A stretch of 64,000 nucleotides of DNA from Amycolatopsis sp. NBRC 101858 (GTDB lineage Bacteria > Actinomycetota > Actinomycetes > Mycobacteriales > Pseudonocardiaceae), in assembly GCF_030269325.1 (NCBI RefSeq), contig NZ_BSTD01000006.1, positions 1 to 64,000 on the forward strand, in the 5' to 3' direction. Made by a program: the position numbers and the translations under genes. Below, piece by piece: positions 8,252 through 16,203 of this stretch. Below the pieces are notes generated by a model, which was not told the DNA's origin, searched no databases, and saw only the letters and a program-made list of their open reading frames with translations. Each line of letters opens with the position of its first letter. Positions within the stretch are counted from its first letter, which is position 1.

Positions 8252-8629
8252 CTAGGGCTGCAAGGGGACGAGCCGGAGCCGCTCCGCCATGCCGAACCGG
8301 CCGGCCAGGCCCAGCCGCTCGAAGACCCGCCGGACCACCGGCGAAGCGACCACGGAAAGCCGCGTCGAAACCGCCCGGCAGTGCTGTTCCAGGTCGAGCA
8401 GCACGGTGACACCCCGGACGGACAGGAAATCCACCCCGCTCAGATCGATGAGCACCTGGTGGTGCGGAGTCCGGCACAGCGCGTTCAGCTCGTCGGCCAA
8501 CCGCGGTGCGGTGACCAGGTCGATCTCTCCGCGGACGGTCACGACCGCCGCACCGGGGCGAGGATGAAGGGTGTGCACGTCGAGGGGCGGACACCCGTCG
8601 GCGTTGACGACGATGAAAGGCCGAGCCAT
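8252..8629 (-). CDS. STAS-domain anti-sigma factor antagonist
   Basis: 125 residues from ATG 8629, preceded by GGGAG; a TTG 28 codons upstream is a weaker start. The STAS fold is recognisable: GAAVVTVRGEIDLVTAPRLA, then VLIDLSGVDFLSVRGVTVLL. The serine of DLSGVDFLSVRG sits where SpoIIAA/RsbV proteins are phosphorylated by the partner anti-sigma kinase. No anti-sigma kinase or sigma gene is adjacent, so the partner must be encoded elsewhere. It could connect to the SpoIIE-type phosphatase at 40.4 kb, but there is no direct evidence. Confidence 0.85.
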   Translation of the reverse strand: MARPFIVVNADGCPPLDVHTLHPRPGAAVVTVRGEIDLVTAPRLADELNALCRTPHHQVLIDLSGVDFLSVRGVTVLLDLEQHCRAVSTRLSVVASPVVRRVFERLGLAGRFGMAERLRLVPLQP

Positions 8630-8851
8630 AGTGGCTCCCCACGCTCGAAATCCGAGGTTGCCGGCGGGCGGGGTCCAGGCCGGGCGAAAACCGTGATGTG
8701 ACTGGCTGCTCAATCACGTACGGCCACCATAGCCCGCCCGGTCCGCCGCGTTCAACCACGGCCGGCCGGCGAGGCTGCACCGGGGCGGCCCGGTGAGGTC
8801 GGCCACCCCGACAGCTGAGCGTCCCGCGTCCGGTTCGGCCACACTGTTCCG

Positions 8852-9649
8852 ATGGAGTCTCCCGGCACCGCCCCCGCCACCTGGTCGGCAGGGGCGGTCG
8901 CCCGCATGCTGGAGCTGCCGCCGTCCACGTTGCGCGCGTGGCACCGCCGGTACGGGCTGACGCTCTCCGCGCCGCAAGCCGGCGCCCACCGCCGGTACGA
9001 CAGCGCCGACGTCCACGCGCTGTTGCGGATGAAGCACCTGATCGACCAGGGCTTCAGCACCGGGACCGCCGCGTCCCGGGCCTTCCACCCCGGTCGCGGC
9101 GCCGACGTCGAGCTGCTGCTGGACGCGGTGACCCGGCTGGACACGGACCGGTCGATCGCGGTGCTCGAAGCGCAGCTGAGCGCCGAAGGCGTCGTCGCCA
9201 CCTGGGACCGTCTCTGCCGGCCCGCACTCGACGCCCTCGGCGGCCCCGACCACTGCATCGACCTCGTGCACGTCCTGGCCTGGGCGATCACCGTCGCCCT
9301 GCACCGCGTTCCGGCACCGGTCGGCACCGGCGCCGCGATCTTGCTCGCCTGCGCGGACGGCGACCGGCACACCCTGCCGCTCGAGGCCCTCCGCGCAGCA
9401 CTCGCCGAGAACGGCCGATCCGCACTGCTGCTGGGCGCCTCGATCCCCGAAGGCGCGCTTCGCGATGCGGTCCGGCGCACGCACCCCGCGGCCGTCGTGG
9501 TGTGGAGCAGTCAGCCGGCGAAACCCCCACGCCTGCGCGGGAAAGCCCGGCTGGTGCTGGCCGGGCCGGGGTGGCCGGCACGCGGGAAACGAGCGGAGCG
9601 CCCGGAGTCGCTCGGCGACGCGGTGGCACTGCTCACCGCGCGGGAATGA
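8852..9649 (+). CDS. MerR-family regulator with degenerate cobalamin-binding-like domain
   Basis: 265 residues. Residues about 9-75 form a MerR winged helix (SAGAVARMLELPPSTLRAWH, then HRRYDSADVHALLRMKHL). The rest matches the layout of CarH/LitR light regulators: a helical bundle and then a Rossmann-like domain (GAAILLACADGDRHTLPLEA). In CarH this domain binds adenosylcobalamin through E/D-x-H-x-x-G. Here GDRHTLPL keeps the His but has lost the Gly, so cobalamin binding is doubtful. The gene is convergent with crtU and overlaps its 3' end by 17 bases. Control of the carotenoid operon is the natural inference. A paralogue lies at 55.1-55.9 kb. Confidence 0.78.
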   Translation: MESPGTAPATWSAGAVARMLELPPSTLRAWHRRYGLTLSAPQAGAHRRYDSADVHALLRMKHLIDQGFSTGTAASRAFHPGRGADVELLLDAVTRLDTDRSIAVLEAQLSAEGVVATWDRLCRPALDALGGPDHCIDLVHVLAWAITVALHRVPAPVGTGAAILLACADGDRHTLPLEALRAALAENGRSALLLGASIPEGALRDAVRRTHPAAVVVWSSQPAKPPRLRGKARLVLAGPGWPARGKRAERPESLGDAVALLTARE

Positions 9650-11162
9650 GCCGCCCGCTGCGGGCGGCGAGCCGGTCGAGCAGGGCTATCCGGCCGTGGT
9701 TGGGCACCGAGCGCAGCGGGTGACCGGCGAGCCCCCACCGCCGCAGCAGGGTGTTCGCGGCGGTCCAGCCGGTGGTGGCCGCGCGTTCCATGAGGGCGAC
9801 CGGCAGGTCGATCCGGATCGCGTCCCCGGCGAGCACCAGACCGGGCTGCGGGGTCGCGACCGCAGGCCGCCGGGCGAAGCCGCCGACCGGGAAAAGCGGG
9901 CAGTCCTGGCGCACGAGCGTGATCGCGCCGACCGCGCGGGCGTCGGCGGTCTCGGGGTAGAGCCGGTGCAGCATCCCGTCCAGTTCTTTGGCGACGCGTT
10001 CGCTGTCCGCACCGGACGCGTAGGCGTGCAACTCGACGACCGAGCCGTGGTGGCGGCGGGCCCACCGGCGCGCTTCGCCTTCGTAGCGGTCCAAGACGCT
10101 GATGTTGTCCAGCGGCGGCAGACCGCCCGTCCCGAGGAACGCGGGGCGCGCGGCGTCGACCGGGCGGTCCAGCCACAGCCTGCGGACGACGAACGGCGGT
10201 GCCGTGCGCAGGTCCGCGACGGCCGCACGCCAGTCCGGGGTACCCAACCCCGGGGAAGCCGCCACGACGCGCTGCAGGCCCGGGACGTCCCCGGCGAGCA
10301 CGACGGCGTCGAAGAACTCGCCGTCGACCCGGAACCCGTCGGCTTCGGGCTCGACCACCGCGACCAGCACGCCGGTCCGGATGTCGGCGCGCCGAGAGGC
10401 CAGGTACTCCCCCAGCGGGTTCCAGAGGGCTTGCGGGAACGGCTCGGCCGGGACGTCGAACAGCAGACCTTCGGCGGAGCCGAGGAAGTACAGGTGGAAC
10501 ATCGTCGCCAGCTCGGCCGCCGACAACTCCGAAGGGTCGGCGAAGAAGCTGCGGGAGAACACGTCGAAGGCGAGGTGCCGTGCCGCGGCGGGGAAGTTGA
10601 TCGCGGCGAGGAACGTCGCGGCGTCGACGTCGTCGAGCTGCTCGTAGATCCGTGGCACGGCGACCCCGGCCAGCGGCAGCGCCCGCCGTCCGTCGAGCCG
10701 GAGCAGATCCCGCGCCCGGAATGTGGGGCTGCGCAAAGCGAACGCGAGCGCGTTCACCGGTGGGGTCTGCGGCAGCCCGGCGAAGGTGTCCGTGCGGCCG
10801 TGCGCGTCGACCAGCGGGTAGTCCGCGACCGCGGTCAGCCGGTCGAGCCCGGGGTCGGTGCGGGCGAGCAGCGCGCGGAGGTTGTAGTACTGGCGGAAGA
10901 ACGCGTGGAAGCCGCGGCTCATGGTGACCGGGGTGCCGTCCGGCAGCCGCTCGGCCCAGCCGCCGGCGCGCCCGCCGAGGTGCCGCTCGCGCTCGAACAC
11001 CGTGACCTCGACACCGCGCTCGGCCAGCCCCGTCGCGGCGGTCAGCCCGGCGATCCCGCCTCCGACGACGGCGGCGCGCGGACGACGCCCGAGGCGCCCG
11101 GCATCGGTCAGCCCGGCCGGCGCCAGGTGCGTCTCGATGCGGCGGTCGCGTCCCGGCTTCAC
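9633..11162 (-). CDS. crtU: CrtU-type carotene desaturase/methyltransferase (aromatic carotenoid ring formation)
   Basis: 509 residues from GTG 11162, which overlaps the stop of the methyltransferase gene (GTGA). An FAD-binding Rossmann motif (AAVVGGGIAGLTAATGLAER, then ERERHLGGRAG) opens the protein. The segment SRGFHAFFRQYYNLRALLAR is characteristic of CrtU rather than of CrtI. The C-terminal FAD-contact region GLVLAGDAIRIDLPVALMER is intact. CrtU converts beta-ionone rings to aromatic phi-rings by desaturation with a methyl shift, giving isorenieratene from beta-carotene. It is the last gene of the carotenoid operon. Product assignment follows from family and operon context. Confidence 0.87.
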   Translation of the reverse strand: MKPGRDRRIETHLAPAGLTDAGRLGRRPRAAVVGGGIAGLTAATGLAERGVEVTVFERERHLGGRAGGWAERLPDGTPVTMSRGFHAFFRQYYNLRALLARTDPGLDRLTAVADYPLVDAHGRTDTFAGLPQTPPVNALAFALRSPTFRARDLLRLDGRRALPLAGVAVPRIYEQLDDVDAATFLAAINFPAAARHLAFDVFSRSFFADPSELSAAELATMFHLYFLGSAEGLLFDVPAEPFPQALWNPLGEYLASRRADIRTGVLVAVVEPEADGFRVDGEFFDAVVLAGDVPGLQRVVAASPGLGTPDWRAAVADLRTAPPFVVRRLWLDRPVDAARPAFLGTGGLPPLDNISVLDRYEGEARRWARRHHGSVVELHAYASGADSERVAKELDGMLHRLYPETADARAVGAITLVRQDCPLFPVGGFARRPAVATPQPGLVLAGDAIRIDLPVALMERAATTGWTAANTLLRRWGLAGHPLRSVPNHGRIALLDRLAARSGRLIPAR

Positions 11163-11866
11163 GGGCGGGTGCCCAGGACGGTGTGGACGATCCCGCGCTG
11201 CCAGCCGGGCATGGTGCCGGTGCGGACGTCGGTGAACCCGGCGCCGGCCAGGCGGGCGCAGAGGTCGGCGACGCCGTCGAAGGCGAGCACGCTGCGGCGC
11301 AGGTGCCGGTACAGCGTCGCGTCGCCGGTGGCGAGCCGGCCCGCCGGGATCACGATCGCGCCGCAGACCACGTTCCACACCCGCTGGGCGCGCCGGGAGT
11401 CCCGCACGGAGTACTCGTGCACGGCGATGCGGCCACCCGGGCGCAGCAGGCCGTGCAGCTTCTTCAGCTGGGTGTCGGGATCGGCGAGGTTGCGCACCAG
11501 GTAGGCGGCGAAGATCGCGTCGAACGGACCCTCGTCCGCCAGCTCCTCGACTGGAGTGTGGCTGAAGTCCACTGTGGCCGGCCAGTTCTTCGCGCGCGCC
11601 CGGGCGAGCATCTCGGCGGACGCGTCGATCGCGGTGATCCGGGCGCGCGGGGCCGCCGACAGCAACGCCGCTGTCGAGGCGCCCGTGCCGCATCCGGCGT
11701 CGAGGATGCGCGAGCCGTCGGCGGCCCCGAGCCGGCGCGCGGAGATGCGGAGGTGCCGGTGGTAGCCCGGGTTGATGCCGACGAGCCGGTCGTAGGCCGC
11801 GGCGCCGCCGTCGAACGCGGACGGCACCTCGTCCCGGGGCAACCCGTTGCCGGACAACAAGCTCAT
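11159..11866 (-). CDS. class I SAM-dependent methyltransferase of the carotenoid operon (CrtT-like position)
   Basis: 235 residues; ATG 11866 overlaps the crtYd stop (ATGA). It has the SAM-binding glycine motif ILDAGCGTGASTAAL and the UbiE-like segments AAYDRLVGINPGYHRHLR and LLRPGGRIAVHEYSVRD. In Streptomyces griseus a methyltransferase gene (crtT) sits next to crtY and crtU, and this gene occupies the matching place here. The substrate is not established for the family: a quinone or a carotenoid are both possible. Both ends overlap neighbouring genes, so it is certainly co-translated with the pathway. Confidence 0.8.
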   Translation of the reverse strand: MSLLSGNGLPRDEVPSAFDGGAAAYDRLVGINPGYHRHLRISARRLGAADGSRILDAGCGTGASTAALLSAAPRARITAIDASAEMLARARAKNWPATVDFSHTPVEELADEGPFDAIFAAYLVRNLADPDTQLKKLHGLLRPGGRIAVHEYSVRDSRRAQRVWNVVCGAIVIPAGRLATGDATLYRHLRRSVLAFDGVADLCARLAGAGFTDVRTGTMPGWQRGIVHTVLGTRP

Positions 11867-12180
11867 GCACTGTCCTTTCGCGACTTCCCGCGTTCCCACA
11901 GCAGCAGGACCGCGGTGACCAGGGCGTACCCGAAGAGGAAGTCCTCGACGGGGATGTCCCACGGGAACCGCCAGCCGGTGATGCCGTCGGGGGCGTACCG
12001 CACGATCGGGGCGGACAGCTTCGTCAGCCACCCGTCCACGGGCACCTGGAAGGCGGTGACGATGGCCATCGTGACCCAGTAGGCGGGCCGGCGGAGCAGC
12101 CCGGTGCGCAGCACGAGAAGTTCCGCCGCGATCACCACGACCACGGCGGCGACGGCGGGCACGGTGTAGCCCCACGGCAT
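11863..12180 (-). CDS. crtYd: lycopene cyclase subunit, CrtYd type
   Basis: 105 residues, three hydrophobic segments and the lycopene-cyclase-domain signature RFPWDIPVEDFLFGYAL near the C-terminus. Together with the upstream gene it forms the heterodimeric membrane cyclase of Gram-positive bacteria, which closes the beta rings of lycopene. Start ATG 12178-12180 overlaps the upstream stop as TGATG. Which small subunit is called c and which d follows the usual gene order. Confidence 0.85.
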   Translation of the reverse strand: MPWGYTVPAVAAVVVVIAAELLVLRTGLLRRPAYWVTMAIVTAFQVPVDGWLTKLSAPIVRYAPDGITGWRFPWDIPVEDFLFGYALVTAVLLLWERGKSRKDSA

Positions 12181-12527
12181 CAGCGCGGCACCCGCTGACG
12201 GCGTCGCAGGACCCGCCCCACCAGCCGGCCGGTGAGCTGCACGCCCTCGTAGGTCAGCAGCCCGCAGACCGGGACGACGACGAAGAACAGCACCTCTTCC
12301 AGCGGGATCCCCAGCGGCGCGCGCAGCCCGGTCACGAACGCCGGGTCGAAGTCCCAGACGCCGGCGGCGATGGCGACGGCGTCCCAGACCAGGAACACGG
12401 CCGCGACCGGCAGCACCGCACGGGCGAGCAGGCGCGGCCGCCGGTACACCCGCGCCCCGGCCAGCTCCAGCGGCAGCGTCACGACCACGCACGCGACGAG
12501 CACGATCAGGTACTCGAACCGGCCCAC
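12180..12527 (-). CDS. crtYc: lycopene cyclase subunit, CrtYc type
   Basis: 115 residues from GTG 12527, one base after the crtB stop codon. It has three hydrophobic segments and the cyclase motif GIPLEEVLFFVVVP, the counterpart of PVEDFLF in the partner subunit. A Trp-Asp pair (VWDAVAIAAGVWDFDP) is also typical of these subunits. It acts in the membrane with CrtYd on lycopene. The start lacks a separate ribosome site and probably depends on translation of crtB. Confidence 0.83.
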   Translation of the reverse strand: MGRFEYLIVLVACVVVTLPLELAGARVYRRPRLLARAVLPVAAVFLVWDAVAIAAGVWDFDPAFVTGLRAPLGIPLEEVLFFVVVPVCGLLTYEGVQLTGRLVGRVLRRRQRVPR

Positions 12528-12528
12528 C

Positions 12529-13476
12529 TCAGGCCACCGCCACCGGGTGGCGGTGGCGAGCCCACTGGGCGCGGACGAGGGCATCCCCGGCCGCGAGCAG
12601 CCGGCGGTGCCGCGGCACCCGGGCGCGGCCGGCGAAGACGTTGTAGTCCGCGGCTTCGATGCGGTCGAGGATGCCGCCGTAGAGCGTGAAAGCGGTCCAC
12701 ACGCACGGCCGGGACGCCGGGTGCAGCATCGGGATGCCCGGGCGGGCCTCGGCGTAGATCCGCCGCGTCCGCGCGACCTGGTCGGCCAGCGCCCGCCGCA
12801 CCGCCCGGTCGACCTGGCGGGTGCGCGCGCACCAGGTGAGCCGGTCGCGGTCGACCCCCTCGGCGGCCAGTTCGTCGGCCGGCAGGTAGACCCGGCCGCG
12901 GTCGAGGTCTTCGGCGACATCGCGCAGGAAGTTGGTCAGCTGGAAAGCTTTTCCGAGGGCGGCGGCGCGCGGGGCGGCCTCCGCGCGCGGCACGACGGTG
13001 CCCAGCACCGGCAGCACCTGCAGGCCGATGACTTCGGCCGAGCCGTGCACGTACTCGTCGAGCGCGGCCCGGGTCGGGTAGGCGGTGACGGTGAGGTCCA
13101 TGCGCATGGACGTGAAGAAGGCCGTGAAGTGCGGTTCGGGGATCTCGTGACGAGCGGCGGTGTCGATCACGGCGGTGCGCAGCGGGTCGTCGCTGCGCCC
13201 GGCGGCGAGTTCGGTGCGGAAGTGCCGTTCGACCTCGTGCAGCGTGGCGGCGAGACCTTCCGGCGTGGCCCCGGGTTCCGGCTCGTCGACGAGGTCGTCG
13301 AGCCGCCGGGCGAACGCGTAGAGCGCGTGCACGGCCGGGCGCTGAGCGGGCGAAAGCATGCGCGTGGCCAGGAAGTAGGTCCGGCCGTGCCGGGCGTTGA
13401 CCTCCCGGCAGCGCCGGTAGGCCTGGCGCAGCCCGGGTTCGGTGATGCCGGCGGCGTCGAGTTCGCGGCTCGTCAT
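12529..13476 (-). CDS. crtB: phytoene synthase
   Basis: 315 residues; the start overlaps the crtI stop as ATGA. Both aspartate motifs of head-to-head prenyl synthases are present: YAFARRLDDLVDE (about residues 52-64) and QLTNFLRDVAEDLDRGRVYL (about 188-207). It condenses two geranylgeranyl diphosphates, made by the CrtE encoded first in this operon, to phytoene at the membrane surface. Length and motifs are normal. The C-terminus is His/Arg-rich and ends two bases before the next start. Confidence 0.92.
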   Translation of the reverse strand: MTSRELDAAGITEPGLRQAYRRCREVNARHGRTYFLATRMLSPAQRPAVHALYAFARRLDDLVDEPEPGATPEGLAATLHEVERHFRTELAAGRSDDPLRTAVIDTAARHEIPEPHFTAFFTSMRMDLTVTAYPTRAALDEYVHGSAEVIGLQVLPVLGTVVPRAEAAPRAAALGKAFQLTNFLRDVAEDLDRGRVYLPADELAAEGVDRDRLTWCARTRQVDRAVRRALADQVARTRRIYAEARPGIPMLHPASRPCVWTAFTLYGGILDRIEAADYNVFAGRARVPRHRRLLAAGDALVRAQWARHRHPVAVA

Positions 13477-14987
13477 CGGCTTCCTTCCGCGGCGAGGTCG
13501 AGGGTGGTGGTCGTGGTGCGGTGGCCGCCGGTGATCCGGTCCGCGGCGAGCCGGCCCGAGAGCAGGACCGTCGGGACGCCGACGCCGGGGACCGTCCCGC
13601 CGCCGGCCAGGACGACGTTCTCCGTGCCGGGCGGCAGGTTCCGCGGCCGGAACGGTCCGGTTTGGACGAACGAGTGCGCGTAGCTGAACGGCGTGCCGGC
13701 CACCAGGCCGCGGCGCTGCCAGTCGGCCGGGCTCAGCACGTAGGAGGTTTCGGGGGTGAAGCCGGGCAGCAGCCGGGCGCGGACGTGGTCGAGGATCTCC
13801 TCGGCGTACGGCTGGGCGTCGGCGTCCCAGTCGCGGGGCCCGCGGTCGAGGTTCGGCACCGGTGCCAGGATCGAGTACAGGTCGCGGCCCGGCGGGGCCA
13901 GCGACGGGTCGGTCGCCGTCGGGCGGGTGATCAGCAGCGACGGGTCGCTCATCCGCCGTCCGTCGGTGATCAGCTCGCGGAACGTCGACGCCCAGCCGTT
14001 CCCGAAGGAGATCGTGTGGTGCCCGAGCGCCGGCTCGGCGGGGCCACCGGCGTGCAGGACCAGCGCCGACGGCGCCGCGCGCAGCTGCACCGGCCGGCGC
14101 GGTGTCCGCCCGAGGAGCCGGTAGCTCTCGTGCGGTTCGGTGGTCAGGACGACCGCGTCCGCTTCGATCCGGCTGCCGTTGTCGGTGTGCAGCGCGGTGA
14201 TCCGCGGTCCCCGGCGTTCGAGTGCGCTGACGGCCGTGCCGAAGCGGAACTCGACCCCGGCCTCGGCGGCCGCCTTCGCCATGGCCTGAGGCACGGCGGC
14301 CATCCCGCCTTCGGGGAAGTACACGCCGCCGACGGTGTCCATGTAGGAGATGACCGCGTAGAGGGCGAGCGCCCGCATCGGCGACTCCCCCGCGTACAGC
14401 GCTTGGAAGGTGAAGACGCGCTTGAGCCGTTCGTCACTGAGGAAGGCGCCGATCCGCGGGTCCAGGCGCCGGAATCCGCCCAGCGCCACGAGCCGGGCCA
14501 GGTCCGGCGTGAGCAGCCCGAGTGGCGAGTCGAAGTTCGCGGCGACGAACCGGTCGAACTCCGCGCGGTACAAGCGGGTCAGCCAGTCGCGCAGGCGCCG
14601 GTAACCCGCTGCCTCCGCCGGCCCGGCGAAGTCCCGGACGACGTCGGTCATCCGCTCGGCGTCGGTGTGCACCGGCAGGACCGATCCGTCGGCGAACCGC
14701 GCGGTATAGGCGGGTTCGAGCCGGGTCAGCCGCAGGTGCGCGGCCAGGTCGGCGCCCACGGCGGCGAAGGCGTCACCGAGGATCGCGGGCATGGTCAGGA
14801 CCGTGGGGCCGGTGTCGAGGTGGTAGCCGTCGAGGTCGACGCGCCCGGCTCGCCCGCCGGGCCCGGGGTCCCGCTCGAGGACCACGACCGAGCGGCCCCG
14901 CCCGGCCAGGTGCAGGGCGGCGGAGAGGCCGGCCAGCCCGGCACCGACGACGACCACGCGGTCGGTGCGCCCGGCGACGGTCTTCAT
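13473..14987 (-). CDS. crtI: phytoene desaturase
   Basis: 504 residues; ATG 14987 overlaps the crtE stop. It carries an N-terminal FAD motif (RVVVVGAGLAGLSAALHLAG, then ERDPGPGGRAG) and the CrtI segment GYHLDTGPTVLTMP, with the C-terminal family block NVVLAGGGTVPGVGVPTVLL. CrtI carries out the successive desaturations of phytoene to lycopene using FAD. Length is within the usual range of about 490-510. It is the second gene of the operon, as in Streptomyces and Mycobacterium aurum clusters. Confidence 0.92.
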   Translation of the reverse strand: MKTVAGRTDRVVVVGAGLAGLSAALHLAGRGRSVVVLERDPGPGGRAGRVDLDGYHLDTGPTVLTMPAILGDAFAAVGADLAAHLRLTRLEPAYTARFADGSVLPVHTDAERMTDVVRDFAGPAEAAGYRRLRDWLTRLYRAEFDRFVAANFDSPLGLLTPDLARLVALGGFRRLDPRIGAFLSDERLKRVFTFQALYAGESPMRALALYAVISYMDTVGGVYFPEGGMAAVPQAMAKAAAEAGVEFRFGTAVSALERRGPRITALHTDNGSRIEADAVVLTTEPHESYRLLGRTPRRPVQLRAAPSALVLHAGGPAEPALGHHTISFGNGWASTFRELITDGRRMSDPSLLITRPTATDPSLAPPGRDLYSILAPVPNLDRGPRDWDADAQPYAEEILDHVRARLLPGFTPETSYVLSPADWQRRGLVAGTPFSYAHSFVQTGPFRPRNLPPGTENVVLAGGGTVPGVGVPTVLLSGRLAADRITGGHRTTTTTLDLAAEGSR

Positions 14988-16063
14988 CGGACCCGCTCGG
15001 TGCACCGCAGCGCCAGTGTCGTGAGGGCTTCCGCGGGCCGCGGTGGAAGGTCGGCCAGGTCGGTCACCTCGAGCGCGTGGTGGACTCGTTCGTCGATGAG
15101 CTTCTCCAGCTGGTCGCGGGCGCCGGTGGCGGTGATCAGCCGTTGCCAGCGCGCCACGGCGGCGGTGTCGACGACGTCGAGGGCGAGCAGGCCGTCGAGC
15201 TCGGCGCGCTGCCCGCGGTCGGCCAGCTCGGCGGCGAGCACGACCACCGTGGTGGCCTTCCGCTCGCGCAGGTCGTCGCCGACCGGCTTGCCGGTGACGG
15301 CCGGATCGCCGAAGACCCCCAGCAGGTCGTCGCGGAACTGGAACGCCTCGCCGACCAGGCCGCCGTACGTGCCGAGGGCTCGGACGACCTGCTCGTCGCA
15401 CCCGGCGAGGGCGGCGCCGAATTCGAGCGGGCGCCGCACGGTGTAGTTGCCCGACTTGCGCCGGACGACGTCGAGGACAGCACCCCACGCGGGCAGCGCG
15501 CGGGCTTCGTTGACGAGATCACCGAGCTGCCCGACGGCCAGTTCCGAGCGCAGGTGGTCGTAGACCGGCCAGCCCCGGGCGAGGACCTCGGCGGGCAGTC
15601 CGCTGCCGCGCAGCAGCTGTTCGGACCAGACGAGGAACAGGTCGCCCGCGAGGATCGCGGCCGACTCGCCGAACCGGGCGGCGGATCCGCCGAGTCCCTC
15701 GTCTTCGTGCCACTGCGCGAACCTGACGTGCAACGCCGCGCGGCCGCGGCGTCGTGCGGAGCCGTCCATGACGTCGTCCTGGGCCAAGGCGAAGCAGTGC
15801 AGCAGTTCGAGTGCGGCCACGGCGCGCAAGGCCGCTTCGTCGTCCGGCTTGCCGCAGCACCAGCCGGTGTAGGCGAACAACGGCCGGAGGAACTTGCCGT
15901 CGGCCACGAACTCCGGCAGCGCGGCGATGGCCGGGGTGCCGGCGGCGCGTCCGGTGAAGTGTTCCCGCACTCGTTCGGTGACGAAGCCGTGGACGTGCTC
16001 GGCGCACCGCTGTCGCACCTCGTCGAGCCGGATCGCCGGACCCGTGTCGGGGATCACTGCCAT
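14984..16063 (-). CDS. crtE: geranylgeranyl diphosphate synthase (polyprenyl synthetase)
   Basis: 359 residues from ATG 16063, chosen because GGAGGAG lies seven bases upstream; a GTG at 16108 would extend it by 15 residues into the promoter region. The first Asp-rich motif is DDVMD in CFALAQDDVMDGSARRRG and the second is FQFRDDLLGVFGD. Lys and Arg of GKFLRP near residue 70 match the diphosphate site. It extends the chain with isopentenyl diphosphate to the C20 precursor of carotenoids. It is the first gene of a seven-gene operon in which all junctions overlap or nearly touch. Confidence 0.9.
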   Translation of the reverse strand: MAVIPDTGPAIRLDEVRQRCAEHVHGFVTERVREHFTGRAAGTPAIAALPEFVADGKFLRPLFAYTGWCCGKPDDEAALRAVAALELLHCFALAQDDVMDGSARRRGRAALHVRFAQWHEDEGLGGSAARFGESAAILAGDLFLVWSEQLLRGSGLPAEVLARGWPVYDHLRSELAVGQLGDLVNEARALPAWGAVLDVVRRKSGNYTVRRPLEFGAALAGCDEQVVRALGTYGGLVGEAFQFRDDLLGVFGDPAVTGKPVGDDLRERKATTVVVLAAELADRGQRAELDGLLALDVVDTAAVARWQRLITATGARDQLEKLIDERVHHALEVTDLADLPPRPAEALTTLALRCTERVR

Positions 16064-16101
16064 CCGGGCTCCTCCGTCGTCGCCGTATTCGCTATCCAAA
16101 C

Positions 16102-16107
16102 GATGCA
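16102..16107. promoter_or_regulatory. single GATGCA site in the carotenoid/Rieske divergent promoter region
   Basis: The sequence AACGATGCACC lies 39 bases upstream of the crtE start and 97 bases upstream of the Rieske gene. The same hexamer occurs as 11-bp-spaced pairs in promoter regions at 52.8, 53.4, 56.0 and 56.9 kb. Only one good copy is visible here, so the assignment as an operator is tentative. Confidence 0.4.
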
Positions 16108-16203
16108 CCGTGTGCCTTTACCCTGCACATCGGGCGGCAAACCTGTGACCGATCGGGATCGATCCGGCGTGCGCGCCGGTCGCCGGTCCCCGACGATGGA
16201 GCC

